From Ruminococcaceae bacterium UBA4871 (lineage in GTDB: Bacteria; Bacillota; Clostridia; Oscillospirales; Acutalibacteraceae), in NCBI GenBank assembly GCA_002399445.1, contig DHDR01000019.1:69504-133503 (forward strand): DNA of 64,000 nt. The letters run 5' to 3'. A program made the translations under genes and the position numbers. Of this stretch, positions 32,434 through 42,508 are shown in pieces. The first letter of the stretch is position 1. Every line of letters starts with the position of its first letter. The notes beneath the pieces were generated by a model. The model had not been told where the DNA came from, searched no databases, and was given only the letters and a program-made list of their open reading frames with translations.

Positions 32434-33024
32434 TTACGTTTGTTTTTTAAGTTTCTGTCTAACACGCTGCAACGCATTATCTGCTGCTTTTTGCGTAATA
32501 CCCATTCTTTTGGCAATTTCCGCATAGCTACACCCACTGAGGTAAAGCATCAGTACATGTTGTTCCATACTAGACAAAGTATTTTGAATGGCGCACAAGA
32601 CAGCCTGTAAATGCTCTTTAGCCAATAGCATACTCTCTGGATCTTCTGATTCAGATGAAGAAAGCAGTTCCCCTTCATTGCTACTTAACGGAACGAAACC
32701 GTTTGGCGGTCTGCGCCGAACATTCATAGCTTTCCGATAAGCCATAATGACACAATTGCGAATGCACACACCTGCATAAGAGGAAAACCCGATTCCTTTC
32801 TCTTCTTGATATGTACAAGCTGCGTGATAAAGCCCTAACAGCCCTTCCTGACATAAATCATCACGGTCAAGGAAAGTTCCATGAAAGGATGCAGATTTTG
32901 CACGAATTAAATCAAAATAACGTGCTGCTAATTCAACGAATGCATCTGCGCTGCCGGCTTTTACACACGTAACAAGCTGATTGTCTGTGCAGGTAGTCAG
33001 TGTATGCTCTTTTTGTATACCCAT
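32434..33024 (-). CDS. Sigma-70 family RNA polymerase sigma factor, SigH-like
   Basis: A 196-residue alternative sigma factor. Region 2 contains LIRAKSASFHGTFLDRDDLCQEGLLGLYHAACTY and an aromatic FSSYAGVCIRNCVIMAYRK (landmarks about 35-100), and region 4 ends with GCSYAEIAKRMGITQKAADN and a QRVRQKLKK tail. Closest in style to SigH, which starts the sporulation programme in Firmicutes, although SigH proper is usually 205-220 residues and better conserved. The ATG at 33024 follows GAGGTG; an in-frame GTG lies at 33033. It could alternatively be a stress sigma factor of the same group. Confidence 0.82.
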   Translation of the reverse strand: MGIQKEHTLTTCTDNQLVTCVKAGSADAFVELAARYFDLIRAKSASFHGTFLDRDDLCQEGLLGLYHAACTYQEEKGIGFSSYAGVCIRNCVIMAYRKAMNVRRRPPNGFVPLSSNEGELLSSSESEDPESMLLAKEHLQAVLCAIQNTLSSMEQHVLMLYLSGCSYAEIAKRMGITQKAADNALQRVRQKLKKQT

Positions 33025-33168
33025 ACAAAACACCTCAGACCACCTATTCTTAAACTTCCTGCTTATTTTACAGCAATCTTCCTATGAAGTCAATAAGTCA
33101 TTTGAGGGATTAGACCTTTAAAATATGGTTTTCATAAGACAAAGCCACGCTCATGACGTCTGTAAAAA

Positions 33169-35886
33169 TTAAGCATTAGGTAAAATATAGCAATACGGAT
33201 TGTTCGTGGTATTGGGTGTGTAATCGCCATAATTATAGATATTGGCTTCTTGAACACGCCGGTACAGTAAGCCCGGTACCACTGTGCCATCCGCCATACA
33301 CCAACGCGCCACTTCCGATCCAAAGATAGTTGCGTTGGTATAATTCAAATCGTGTTTTAGCGGATAGCTGTCATCTATATGTACATATCCGGAACGCATC
33401 CAGCCTGTTTTCCCATCATATTGAATTTGATACCATACATCTTTATGTGGTTGTTTATAGCTTGCACCATCTGAAACACCAATGACTTGCACGACAGCAT
33501 CTGCACTAACAGTACCAACAGTTGTACTACCATCTGCACTGGTGTAAAAATCAGATTTTTTAATCACTTGTGCACGATAAGGCTTGGAAGCGGAAGCATC
33601 CGTTGGAGGAACGACTGCATTCAAAAGGACATCGCGGAAAGTACAGGAAGTATTCATATTAGTAAAATAGCTGCTGCCAAGGTTATAAGCCAAACTAATT
33701 AATGCATCTGCTTGACTCTGCGACATCCACAAATCATTTCTGCTTCGCAGAGTATTCACAGACGCTGTATAGTCAGATGTATCAATATCGTGGACCATAG
33801 AACCCCAAGCTTCTGTTTCGCTCATGTCATTATAGAAAATATCACCATCATAAAGGACAATTCCATAACCAGTTGTGGGAAGTTCGTTTGCTGTCAGATC
33901 ATCACGATAAGGCGATGCATAATATCCTTCTTTATCTGCAAGAAAGTTCAAAATATTTTCGCTTGCATAATGGTCCTCTGTCGTTGTGGTTGAAAAATCA
34001 CTTGCTGAAGTCACATAAATATTGCCGGAGGCACCGGATGCTGAATAATTTTCCGAAGTTTTGCTGACAGCTGTATACGGATAGGAACCACCTGCCAGAC
34101 CAGATACAGTTGCTTTCCACACTTTTGTTGAAACACCATTTGTACATTCAGTTTTCACAAAAGTTGCGTTATAAGACTTTGAACCAACATGAAATTGTAC
34201 GCCCGTGCGGTTCAAATCGGTAGTAGCATACAAAGTAACGTCCTCTCCAGCAGTTGCAACATGAGGAGATGCATAAGTAAATCGTACCGGATCTGCTGAA
34301 GTAACGGTTACAGTACAGGACGCACTGCTGCCGCCGGATTTTGCTGTAATGGTTGCAGTGCCAGGGGCAACACCTTCTATGTAACAGTAATTCCCATCAG
34401 TTTTAGGTTTCGCAACTGATTCGTTACTGGAACTCCACAAGATATAACTGCCTGCGGGTTTAACGGATGCGGAAATATACATGGATTTTTCAGCCGAAAA
34501 AGTGCCGGATGTTTTTGAAAGTGTCAAAGAATCAACAGTTTTTCCCGCATTGGGATCAGTTGTGAATTGTAAATACTGTGTGTATATGTATCCGGTTTCT
34601 CCAGAACTGGTTTTCACCTTAGTCCACTGAGAATTGCTGGTGTCTAATACTTGAAAAACTGAACCCTTTGCCATTAGTTCCAGCACCTGCGTACTTGTGC
34701 TGGGACCTTCCCTCAAATTGACACCGTCTCCTGTCAATATTGCATATTTTTTGTCTGACGGTTTTTCCTGCACCGTGATATTGAAAACATGTGTCGATTT
34801 TCCATTCAAAATCACATAGATACCGGTTGTCCCCGCTTTCTGCGCAGTCACACGAAAGCTATAAATTTTCTTTCCATTGTCAATTGTATAGCCGCTTGAA
34901 CAAGTCGAAAGGATGCTGCCATTTCCTACGCAAAATGCGAGACTATCGGAAGAATTGTTGGCTGTTACTTGAAATGAATAAGTTTCGCCAACCGTCTTTG
35001 TAACATTTGAAGATGGAGAACAGCTAAAAGTATGGGATGCATCCGTACTCCCACTGTTTGGATTGACAATAAAATTAAAGGCATGATAAGCAGTGCCGTT
35101 TACGGTAATGTAAACACCTGTTTGGCCGGTTGAAGAGGCAGTCAATTTGAAATAATAAGCATGCTTTCCACTTTCAGTTCTCATGGGTAACGCTGCGGTG
35201 GCAGCAATTGTACTGTTACCGACATGGAAGCTAATCTGGTCAGACAAATTAGCTGAAGTAACTTTAAATGTATAGCTTTCCCCTACCTTTTCAGTAACGG
35301 GCATGGTTGTATCGCATATAAATGGAGTTTGTCCCACTTGGATAGCGAAAATTTTCTTTCCATCAAGGAACAAGCCGCTCCCTGTTCCCAATTTCCCTAT
35401 CGCAGTAACACTATATGTTGTTTCCCCAGTTACTGAATTGTAAGGAGAAGATACTCCTGTTTGGGCTACTGAACCTGTCCCTGCTACATAGGAAACCGCT
35501 TTACTGGATTTTACTTTAAAGGTTAAAATACTTAGTTGGGGAATCGTTAATACCTTATCGGGTGTATTGGTCACATCAACTTCTTGCGAGCCATACTGGA
35601 CTTTCACACTGCTGACTACGGTTGACACAGATTTTCGCAAATTTGTGTCAGAAGAAGATGACGCTGTGGATGTGGATGTACCCGAAGCAGAAGAAGAGCT
35701 GCTATTCTCTCCCGCAGATGCATCCATTGTCTGCGAAGACTCTCGATTGAAAGAATTAACCGTTGAGGAGACAGAGGAGTTGCCATCCCCTTCCGCAAAA
35801 GCTGGTACCATTGAAGTTGTGATACAAAATGCAGAAATCATTGCCACTGCTAAGATTTGAAAAAGGATTTTTCCGGAATATTTCAT
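33169..35886 (-). CDS. Secreted multidomain protein with GH24-like lysozyme, SH3 and Big domains
   Basis: A 905-residue exported protein. Signal peptide with cleavage near MVPAFA/EGD (31/32), Ser/Thr-rich linker (35-85), three related beta-sandwich repeats of about 80 residues (about 110-187, 197-275, 296-372), an SH3b domain (about 380-440), a Big2 domain (about 452-528), a further beta-sandwich (about 533-626), and a lysozyme-like part (640-760) with E653, D662 and T672 in KEGYYASPYRDD and TTGYG, the pattern of phage T4-type (GH24) lysozymes. A second SH3 domain (about 770-838) is followed by the GH24-style end GLLYRRVQEANIY (872-884), so the lysozyme domain seems interrupted. No sortase motif. 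Likely acts on or binds cell wall. Confidence 0.85.
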   Translation of the reverse strand: MKYSGKILFQILAVAMISAFCITTSMVPAFAEGDGNSSVSSTVNSFNRESSQTMDASAGENSSSSSASGTSTSTASSSSDTNLRKSVSTVVSSVKVQYGSQEVDVTNTPDKVLTIPQLSILTFKVKSSKAVSYVAGTGSVAQTGVSSPYNSVTGETTYSVTAIGKLGTGSGLFLDGKKIFAIQVGQTPFICDTTMPVTEKVGESYTFKVTSANLSDQISFHVGNSTIAATAALPMRTESGKHAYYFKLTASSTGQTGVYITVNGTAYHAFNFIVNPNSGSTDASHTFSCSPSSNVTKTVGETYSFQVTANNSSDSLAFCVGNGSILSTCSSGYTIDNGKKIYSFRVTAQKAGTTGIYVILNGKSTHVFNITVQEKPSDKKYAILTGDGVNLREGPSTSTQVLELMAKGSVFQVLDTSNSQWTKVKTSSGETGYIYTQYLQFTTDPNAGKTVDSLTLSKTSGTFSAEKSMYISASVKPAGSYILWSSSNESVAKPKTDGNYCYIEGVAPGTATITAKSGGSSASCTVTVTSADPVRFTYASPHVATAGEDVTLYATTDLNRTGVQFHVGSKSYNATFVKTECTNGVSTKVWKATVSGLAGGSYPYTAVSKTSENYSASGASGNIYVTSASDFSTTTTEDHYASENILNFLADKEGYYASPYRDDLTANELPTTGYGIVLYDGDIFYNDMSETEAWGSMVHDIDTSDYTASVNTLRSRNDLWMSQSQADALISLAYNLGSSYFTNMNTSCTFRDVLLNAVVPPTDASASKPYRAQVIKKSDFYTSADGSTTVGTVSADAVVQVIGVSDGASYKQPHKDVWYQIQYDGKTGWMRSGYVHIDDSYPLKHDLNYTNATIFGSEVARWCMADGTVVPGLLYRRVQEANIYNYGDYTPNTTNNPYCYILPNA

Positions 35887-36134
35887 GGAATTCCCCCAAA
35901 ATTATATGATTGTATGAAGTAAAAGGTACATTTACACACTATAAATTAGATTCTTTTTAATAATAGCAGAAATGTGACTGCCTTGCAAGTTAGATGATTC
36001 AAGAAACCACATGATTTTTTGAATCATTTCTTATTGGTTGACAAAAGTACCCAGAAAAGCGTAAAGTGAAAATATGATTTGTATAAATAAGCTATCTTTT
36101 GATAAATTGGGATCTAGACAAGGAAGGAAAAAGG

Positions 36135-36797
36135 ATGAAAGTATTTGATATATTAGGTCCTGTCATGATTGGACCATCCAGTTCTCATACCGCAGGTGCT
36201 GTAAAAATCGGTTTAGTAACACGAAGACTTTTGGGAGTTTCTCCAACAAAAGCAACTATTTTGCTTCATGGGTCTTTTGCCAGTACCGGAACTGGTCATG
36301 GAACTGATAAGGCAATTGTGGCAGGGTTACTGGGTATGAAACCTGACGATGAACGTATTCCAAACAGCTTTGAACTTGCCAAACAGCAGGGCCTAACCTT
36401 TACTTTTGGTACCATAAATATTCGCGGCGCAAATCCGAATACCGCTAAGCTTTCTGTGGAAGCAAATGATGGTCGAAAGCTTGAAATTGTAGCATCATCG
36501 CTTGGTGGCGGACGGATTCAGGTGTGCCAAATTGACGGCATTGACACAAACTTTTCTGGTGACTGCAATACACTCATTGTGCATAATTTGGATCAGCCGG
36601 GGCATGTGGCACAGGTAACCACTATTCTTGCACAAAAGAATGTGAACATTGCCACTATGCAGCTCTACCGAAATGTACCGGGCGGATATGCTGTCATGGT
36701 AATCGAATGTGATCAGCCGATTCCGGAAGATTTGGTGGACTGGCTGATGACACTGGATGGAATTATTAAAGTTTCTTACTTAAATATTGATAACTAA
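36135..36797 (+). CDS. sdaAB: L-serine dehydratase, beta subunit
   Basis: One half of the iron-sulfur L-serine dehydratase that deaminates serine to pyruvate. The 220-residue product begins MKVFDILGPVMIGPSSSHTAGA with the conserved SSHT(A/M) motif, has the HGSFASTGTGHGTDKA segment, and ends in an ACT domain (about 148-220, starting VHNLDQPGHVAQVT). The ATG at 36135 is preceded by AAGGAAGG; the frame is open to 36099. A TTGACA at 36039 may be its -35 element. sdaAA follows 10 bases later. Confidence 0.95.
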   Translation: MKVFDILGPVMIGPSSSHTAGAVKIGLVTRRLLGVSPTKATILLHGSFASTGTGHGTDKAIVAGLLGMKPDDERIPNSFELAKQQGLTFTFGTINIRGANPNTAKLSVEANDGRKLEIVASSLGGGRIQVCQIDGIDTNFSGDCNTLIVHNLDQPGHVAQVTTILAQKNVNIATMQLYRNVPGGYAVMVIECDQPIPEDLVDWLMTLDGIIKVSYLNIDN

Positions 36798-36807
36798 GGA
36801 GATAACA

Positions 36808-37704
36808 ATGTCATATTATTCTGTGAAGCAAATGTTGGCAGACTGCAATGAACAGCACACGCCGCTCTGGGAAACCATTATGATGGATGATGCCATGGAA
36901 CAGCACAGCACTCGTGAAGTTTCTTTACAAAAAATGCACCATCTTTGGAAAGTGATGCAGACAACCAGTCAATCTTATTCTCCTTCTGACCGTTCACACA
37001 GCGGACTTGTTGGGGGAGAAAGTGCAAGGGTGCAGCAAGCCTTTCAGCATGGAAATTTAATCGGAGATGCATTTTTGAATGAAGTAATTGCAGAAGCATT
37101 GAAAATCGGAGAATGCAATGCCTGCATGAAACGAATCGTTGCCTCACCGACTGCTGGTTCTTGCGGTGTTTTACCTGCTGTTTTAATTCCGCTTTCCCAA
37201 AAAGAAAAGCTGTCTGATGATAAAGTGGTGGAAGCTCTTTTTGTTGCAGCAGGTTTTGGAGAAGTAATTGCAGAACGTGCATCCATCGCAGGTGCGTCCG
37301 GTGGATGTCAGGCGGAAATTGGAACAGCTTCTGCTATGTCTGCTGCTGCTTTAGTGGCTTTAATGGATAAAAGTGAAAATTATGAGGCATGTGCAGATGC
37401 CTGCGCGATTGCACTCAGTAATTTGCTGGGCCTTGTCTGTGACCCAGTGGCAGGACTTGTGGAAGTGCCCTGCGTACAGAGAAATGTTGCAGGTGCGTTA
37501 AATGCAATTGGCGCTGCAAACATGGCGCTTGCAGGTATTAAATCTCAAATTCCCGCAGATGAAGTAATTGATGCTATGGGAGAAATTGGTGACCAAATGT
37601 CAACGGATTTGAAAGAAACCAGCCGGGGTGGCCTTGCAGCTACACCAACAGGGAAAAAAATCGCCCAAAAATTATCAGGCACAAAAAGTCAGGAGTCACT
37701 CTGA
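36808..37704 (+). CDS. sdaAA: L-serine dehydratase, iron-sulfur-dependent, alpha subunit
   Basis: The alpha half of the oxygen-sensitive [4Fe-4S] serine dehydratase typical of anaerobes. The 298-residue product has SPTAGSCGVLPAVL, GASGGCQAEIGTASAMSAAAL and CDPVAGLVEVPC, which supply the cysteines for the cluster. AAGGAG lies before the ATG at 36808. It overlaps the convergent uvrA 3' end by 9 bases. Together with sdaAB it allows use of serine as a carbon and nitrogen source. Confidence 0.96.
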   Translation: MSYYSVKQMLADCNEQHTPLWETIMMDDAMEQHSTREVSLQKMHHLWKVMQTTSQSYSPSDRSHSGLVGGESARVQQAFQHGNLIGDAFLNEVIAEALKIGECNACMKRIVASPTAGSCGVLPAVLIPLSQKEKLSDDKVVEALFVAAGFGEVIAERASIAGASGGCQAEIGTASAMSAAALVALMDKSENYEACADACAIALSNLLGLVCDPVAGLVEVPCVQRNVAGALNAIGAANMALAGIKSQIPADEVIDAMGEIGDQMSTDLKETSRGGLAATPTGKKIAQKLSGTKSQESL

Positions 37705-40536
37705 CTGGGGGAAAGCCGGCAGCATCTTTCGTAGGTATTGACCTGTAAAAGAGGTTTTCACATCTGCTACCTGCTCCGGTGTACCCTGTGCAACAATAGT
37801 TCCGCCGTTGTCCCCACCTTCCGGGCCAAGGTCAATGATCCAGTCTGCAGTTTTAATTAGATCAAGGTTATGTTCAATCACGACAACGGTATTTCCGCTG
37901 TCTACCAGCTTCTGCAAAACTTCAATCAATTTGTGCACATCGGCGATGTGCAGCCCTGTTGTCGGTTCATCCAAAATATAAATCGTCCGACCGGTTGGCC
38001 GCTTGCTCAGTTCGGCAGCCAACTTTACTCTTTGTGCCTCGCCGCCGGAAAGTGTTGTAGCCGGCTGACCTATTTTAATATAACCAAGACCGACTTCCTG
38101 CAGAGTCTGCAGGCGTCTTGCAATGCGTGGAATGGAACTGAAAAATCTTAATCCTTCCTCTACAGTCATTTCCAGCACATCATATATGGATTTTCCTTTA
38201 TACTTGATTTCCAACGTTTCGCGGTTATATCGTTTACCATGGCAAACGTCGCATGGAACATAAACATCCGGAAGAAAATGCATTTCAATTTTAATAATTC
38301 CATCACCTTCGCAGGCCTCACAGCGGCCTCCTTTGATATTAAAAGAAAAACGCCCTGGATTATATCCCCTTAGTTTAGCATCCGGAGTACTCGCATAGAG
38401 ATTGCGAATATCCGTAAAGACACCGGTATAGGTCGACGGATTGGAACGAGGTGTGCGGCCGATAGGATTCTGATTGATTTCTATGACTTTATCCAATGCA
38501 GATAAGCCGCGGATTCCTTTACATTTTCCGGGATGAAGTTTGGCACCATTGAGATGATTGGCAAGATATTTATATAGAATTTCATTAATCAATGTGGACT
38601 TTCCGGAACCGGAAACACCGGTGACACATACAAATTTTCCAAGTGGAATATCCACATTTATTTTTTTTAGGTTATTTTCTGAGGCACCAAGAATCTTCAA
38701 ATGTTTGCCATTACCAGAGCGGCGGCTTTGTGGAACCTCAACTCTGCGTTTTCCACTCAAATACTGTCCTGTAATGGATGCATCGCAGTTCATAATCTCT
38801 TTCGGCGGACCATTAAAAACGACTTGGCCACCATGGACACCTGCACCGGGTCCAATATCGACAATCCAATCGGCAGCACGCATGGTCTCTTCATCATGTT
38901 CTACTACAATTACGGTATTTCCTTGATCCCGCAAATGCTTTAAAGTAGCAAGCAGCTTATCATTATCGCGCTGATGCAAACCAATACTAGGCTCATCTAA
39001 GATGTAGATAACTCCCATTAAAGAGGAACCAATCTGAGTTGCAAGCCGAATCCTTTGACTCTCTCCGCCAGAGAGAGTACTGGCTGAACGGGACAGCGTT
39101 AAATATCCAAGACCAACATTGTCAAGGAACTCAAGTCTAGACCGGATTTCTTTCAAAATTGGCTGTGCAATCACAGCTTTGCGCCCACTGAGTTTCAGCT
39201 TGTCAAGAAAATCCAGTTCCTGTATGACAGACAAATTGCAAAAGTCAGCAATGTTCATATTTCCGACCGTGACTGCAAGGCTTATTGGATTAAGCCGCTT
39301 TCCATGACAAGCATCGCAGGGAATAGCACTCATATAGGATTGAATTTCTTCCTTAATCCAGTTGCTGTTTGTATCGCGAAAACGTCGTTCTAAATTAGGG
39401 ATGATTCCTTCAAAAGCTGTCTGGTAAGTATTGGTACCATAGCTGTTTGTGCGCTTAACCTCTATTTTTTCGCCTTTTGTACCATAAAGGAGAATATCAA
39501 TATTTTCGGGAGACAGTTGGTCAATAGGAGTGTCTAATGAAAAGTGATAATGCTTTGCAAGGCCTTCCATATACATTGCTGCGATAGAATTTCCTTCCAT
39601 GGCCCATCCGCTTCCTTTAATCCCTCCCTGCTGGACACTGAGAGATTTATCCGGCAGAATTAAATCTGGGTCGATTTTCATGAAAACGCCAAGCCCTGTA
39701 CATTTCGGACATGCACCAATGGGGTTATTAAAGGAAAACATTTGTGGGGACAGTTCTTCCACACTGACTTCATGCACCGGGCAGGCATAATTCTGACTAA
39801 ACAGAATATCATCTTGTCCACTTGGACTAACCACAATAATACCATTGGTAAGCGAAGCGGCTGTCTCCAAGCTATCAGCGAGTCTGGGCCTTATTCCCTC
39901 CTTGATAATCAACCGGTCCACAACAATATCAATGGTATGTTTTTTATTCTTTTCCAGCTCAATTTTTTCAGAAAGATCATAAAGTATACCGTCCACCCTT
40001 GCACGGACAAAACCACTTTTGCGTGCTGATTCAAACTCTTTTGCGTGCGTTCCCTTTCGTGCGCGAACAACTGGTGCCAAAATCTGAATTTTCGTTCTCT
40101 CCGGCAGTTCCATGACTTTGTCTACGATTTGGTCAATCGTCTGCTGTTGAATTTCGCGTCCGCAGATGGGGCAGTGCGGAACGCCGACACGGGCATATAA
40201 AAGCCGCAGATAATCATAAATCTCAGTGACGGTGCCAACCGTGGAACGTGGATTCTTAGAAGTCGTTTTCTGATCAATAGAAATGGCCGGAGAAAGTCCG
40301 TCAATGGAATCGACATCCGGTTTTTTCATCTGTCCTAAAAACTGGCGAGCATAAGAAGACAGCGATTCCATGTAGCGGCGCTGCCCTTCCGCATAAATCG
40401 TGTCGAATGCGAGACTGCTTTTCCCAGATCCGGACAATCCAGTAAAGACTATCAATTTATTTCTTGGAATTTCAAGGTCGATGTTTTTGAGATTGTGTTC
40501 TCTTGCACCCTTGATGTAAATAGTATTTGCTGACAT
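37696..40536 (-). CDS. uvrA: Excinuclease ABC subunit A
   Basis: UvrA is the damage-recognition ATPase of nucleotide excision repair. The 946-residue product has two ABC ATPase modules with Walker A sites GLSGSGKSS and GVSGSGKST, two signature sequences (LSGGESQRIRLA and LSGGEAQRVKLA), and zinc modules with CPVH..CPKC, CDAC and CEAC..CDVC patterns. AAAGGAAA lies before the ATG. It directly follows uvrB with a 3-base gap, and radC precedes uvrB, so radC-uvrB-uvrA form a repair operon on this strand. Confidence 0.98.
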   Translation of the reverse strand: MSANTIYIKGAREHNLKNIDLEIPRNKLIVFTGLSGSGKSSLAFDTIYAEGQRRYMESLSSYARQFLGQMKKPDVDSIDGLSPAISIDQKTTSKNPRSTVGTVTEIYDYLRLLYARVGVPHCPICGREIQQQTIDQIVDKVMELPERTKIQILAPVVRARKGTHAKEFESARKSGFVRARVDGILYDLSEKIELEKNKKHTIDIVVDRLIIKEGIRPRLADSLETAASLTNGIIVVSPSGQDDILFSQNYACPVHEVSVEELSPQMFSFNNPIGACPKCTGLGVFMKIDPDLILPDKSLSVQQGGIKGSGWAMEGNSIAAMYMEGLAKHYHFSLDTPIDQLSPENIDILLYGTKGEKIEVKRTNSYGTNTYQTAFEGIIPNLERRFRDTNSNWIKEEIQSYMSAIPCDACHGKRLNPISLAVTVGNMNIADFCNLSVIQELDFLDKLKLSGRKAVIAQPILKEIRSRLEFLDNVGLGYLTLSRSASTLSGGESQRIRLATQIGSSLMGVIYILDEPSIGLHQRDNDKLLATLKHLRDQGNTVIVVEHDEETMRAADWIVDIGPGAGVHGGQVVFNGPPKEIMNCDASITGQYLSGKRRVEVPQSRRSGNGKHLKILGASENNLKKINVDIPLGKFVCVTGVSGSGKSTLINEILYKYLANHLNGAKLHPGKCKGIRGLSALDKVIEINQNPIGRTPRSNPSTYTGVFTDIRNLYASTPDAKLRGYNPGRFSFNIKGGRCEACEGDGIIKIEMHFLPDVYVPCDVCHGKRYNRETLEIKYKGKSIYDVLEMTVEEGLRFFSSIPRIARRLQTLQEVGLGYIKIGQPATTLSGGEAQRVKLAAELSKRPTGRTIYILDEPTTGLHIADVHKLIEVLQKLVDSGNTVVVIEHNLDLIKTADWIIDLGPEGGDNGGTIVAQGTPEQVADVKTSFTGQYLRKMLPAFPQSE

Positions 40537-40539
40537 CGG

Positions 40540-42507
40540 CTAATTTCCTTTCTTCAGTTCTGCAATTCGGTCGCGCAAAGAAGCAGCTCGTTCAAATTCC
40601 AACAATCTGGCTGCCTCTTTCATTTCTTTTGTCAAGCGAGCCATTTCTTCCTGCCGTTCAATTGGTGACAGATGCTTTTGAGGTTTTATGCTTTTTTTCT
40701 TTCTGCCTTTTGCAGAGGAAATTTCCAACACATCTGCAACTTTCTTCGTTATCGTTTTCGGGGTAATTCCGTGTTCCCGATTATAGGCTTCCTGCAGACT
40801 GCGGCGACGGTTTGTTTCCTTGATAGCAGCCTCCATACTCGGAGTAACCGTATCCGCATACATAATCACATGCCCATCCGCGTTTCTTGCTGCACGGCCG
40901 ATTGTCTGGATAAGGCTGCGTTCGCTGCGGAGAAAGCCTTCTTTATCAGCATCCAAAATAGCAACAAGACTGACTTCTGGAATATCCAGTCCCTCACGCA
41001 GTAAATTGATGCCGACTAATACATCAAATTTCCCCAGCCGCAAGTCACGAATGATTTCCTGCCGCTCTACCGTGTCAATATCGTGATGCAGATAACGAAC
41101 ACGTATTCTCATTCCTTCCAGATAAGAGGTCAAATCTTCGGCCATTTTCTTTGTGAGCGTTGTTACCAAGACTCGCTGGTGCTTTACCGTGCGCAGATTG
41201 ATTTCCGAGATCAAGTCATCAATCTGTCCTTCGGTTGGTTTTACATCAATTTCCGGATCCAGCAATCCTGTTGGGCGGATAACTTGTTCTACGATTTGAG
41301 AAGCCTTCTGCAGTTCCATATCGCCGGGAGTTGCACTGACAAAAATGACTTGATTGATATGACGGTAAAATTCATCAAAATTGAGCGGACGGTTATCATA
41401 TGCACTTGGAAGACGAAATCCGAAATCAATCAGATTCTTTTTCCGTGCACGGTCACCGCCATACATTCCACCAACCTGTGGCAGAGTAACATGGGATTCA
41501 TCGACAAACATCAGAAAATCGTCTGGGAAATAGTCAAGAAGTGTGAACGGAGCACTTCCGGCTGGCCTCCTTGACATGACACGGGAATAATTTTCTATAC
41601 CTTTACAAAACCCAATTTCCTGCAGCATTTCTATGTCATAGGTTGTCCGTTCCCTGATGCGCTGTGCTTCAATTAGTTTGCCTCGTTCTTCAAAATATTT
41701 TACACGCTGTTGCATCTCCGCATCAATGTCCGTTAAAGCCTGTTCCATTTTATCGCGGGGAACTATATAATGGGAAGCCGGATAAATAGCAACATGCTTC
41801 AAGTCGTTTTTCCGTTCCCCTGTCACAGCATTCAGTTCACTGATTCGGTCAATCTCATCGCCAAAGAATTCCACGCGAATAATCGTATCATTTGAGTAAG
41901 AGGGAAAAATTTCAACGACATCCCCGCGGGCGCGAAATTTATTGCGCGTCAGTTCCAAATCATTTCGTTCATATTGAAGTTCAACTAGTTTTTTTAACAG
42001 TTCGTCTCGATCCTTCTGCATTCCGGGCCGCAGGGAAATAACCATGCTTCGGTAATCAATTGGGTCACCAAGCGAATAAATACAGCTGACACTCGCTACA
42101 ATAATCACATCCCGCCTTTCCGACAATGCGGACGTGGCTGAATGGCGAAGCTTATCAATTTCATCATTGATAGCAGAATCTTTTTCAATATAGGTATCCG
42201 TCTGCGCAATATAGGCTTCCGGCTGATAATAATCATAATAGGAAACAAAATATTCTACCGCGTTATGCGGAAAAAAAGTACGGAACTCCGAGCACAACTG
42301 TGCTGCCAATGTTTTGTTATGTGCTAAAACCAAAGTAGGCCGGTTTGCTTGTGCAATCACATTTGCCATCGTAAAAGTTTTTCCGGAACCGGTAACTCCT
42401 TTTAAAACTTGTTCTTTATATCCTTTCTGCAGCCCATGCATGAGTTTTTCGATTGCCTGTGGTTGATCTCCAGTTGCAGCATACGGGGATACTAGCTGAA
42501 AGTCCAT
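40540..42507 (-). CDS. uvrB: Excinuclease ABC subunit B
   Basis: UvrB is the helicase-like damage verifier that loads UvrC. The 655-residue product starts MDFQLVSPYAATGDQPQAI, has Walker A GVTGSGKTFT, the beta-hairpin YYDYYQPEAYI, DESHVTLPQVGGMY at motif II, GRAARN near motif VI, and a C-terminal UVR helix (about 620-655) that contacts UvrC. The ATG at 42507 follows GGAGG and sits one base after the radC stop. A longer in-frame start at 42564 would run into radC and add non-family sequence. Confidence 0.98.
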   Translation of the reverse strand: MDFQLVSPYAATGDQPQAIEKLMHGLQKGYKEQVLKGVTGSGKTFTMANVIAQANRPTLVLAHNKTLAAQLCSEFRTFFPHNAVEYFVSYYDYYQPEAYIAQTDTYIEKDSAINDEIDKLRHSATSALSERRDVIIVASVSCIYSLGDPIDYRSMVISLRPGMQKDRDELLKKLVELQYERNDLELTRNKFRARGDVVEIFPSYSNDTIIRVEFFGDEIDRISELNAVTGERKNDLKHVAIYPASHYIVPRDKMEQALTDIDAEMQQRVKYFEERGKLIEAQRIRERTTYDIEMLQEIGFCKGIENYSRVMSRRPAGSAPFTLLDYFPDDFLMFVDESHVTLPQVGGMYGGDRARKKNLIDFGFRLPSAYDNRPLNFDEFYRHINQVIFVSATPGDMELQKASQIVEQVIRPTGLLDPEIDVKPTEGQIDDLISEINLRTVKHQRVLVTTLTKKMAEDLTSYLEGMRIRVRYLHHDIDTVERQEIIRDLRLGKFDVLVGINLLREGLDIPEVSLVAILDADKEGFLRSERSLIQTIGRAARNADGHVIMYADTVTPSMEAAIKETNRRRSLQEAYNREHGITPKTITKKVADVLEISSAKGRKKKSIKPQKHLSPIERQEEMARLTKEMKEAARLLEFERAASLRDRIAELKKGN

Positions 42508-42508
42508 A

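Noticed and set aside
41083..41574. A 163-codon plus-strand frame antisense to uvrB
   Set aside because: Shadow of uvrB without domain features or a ribosome binding site.
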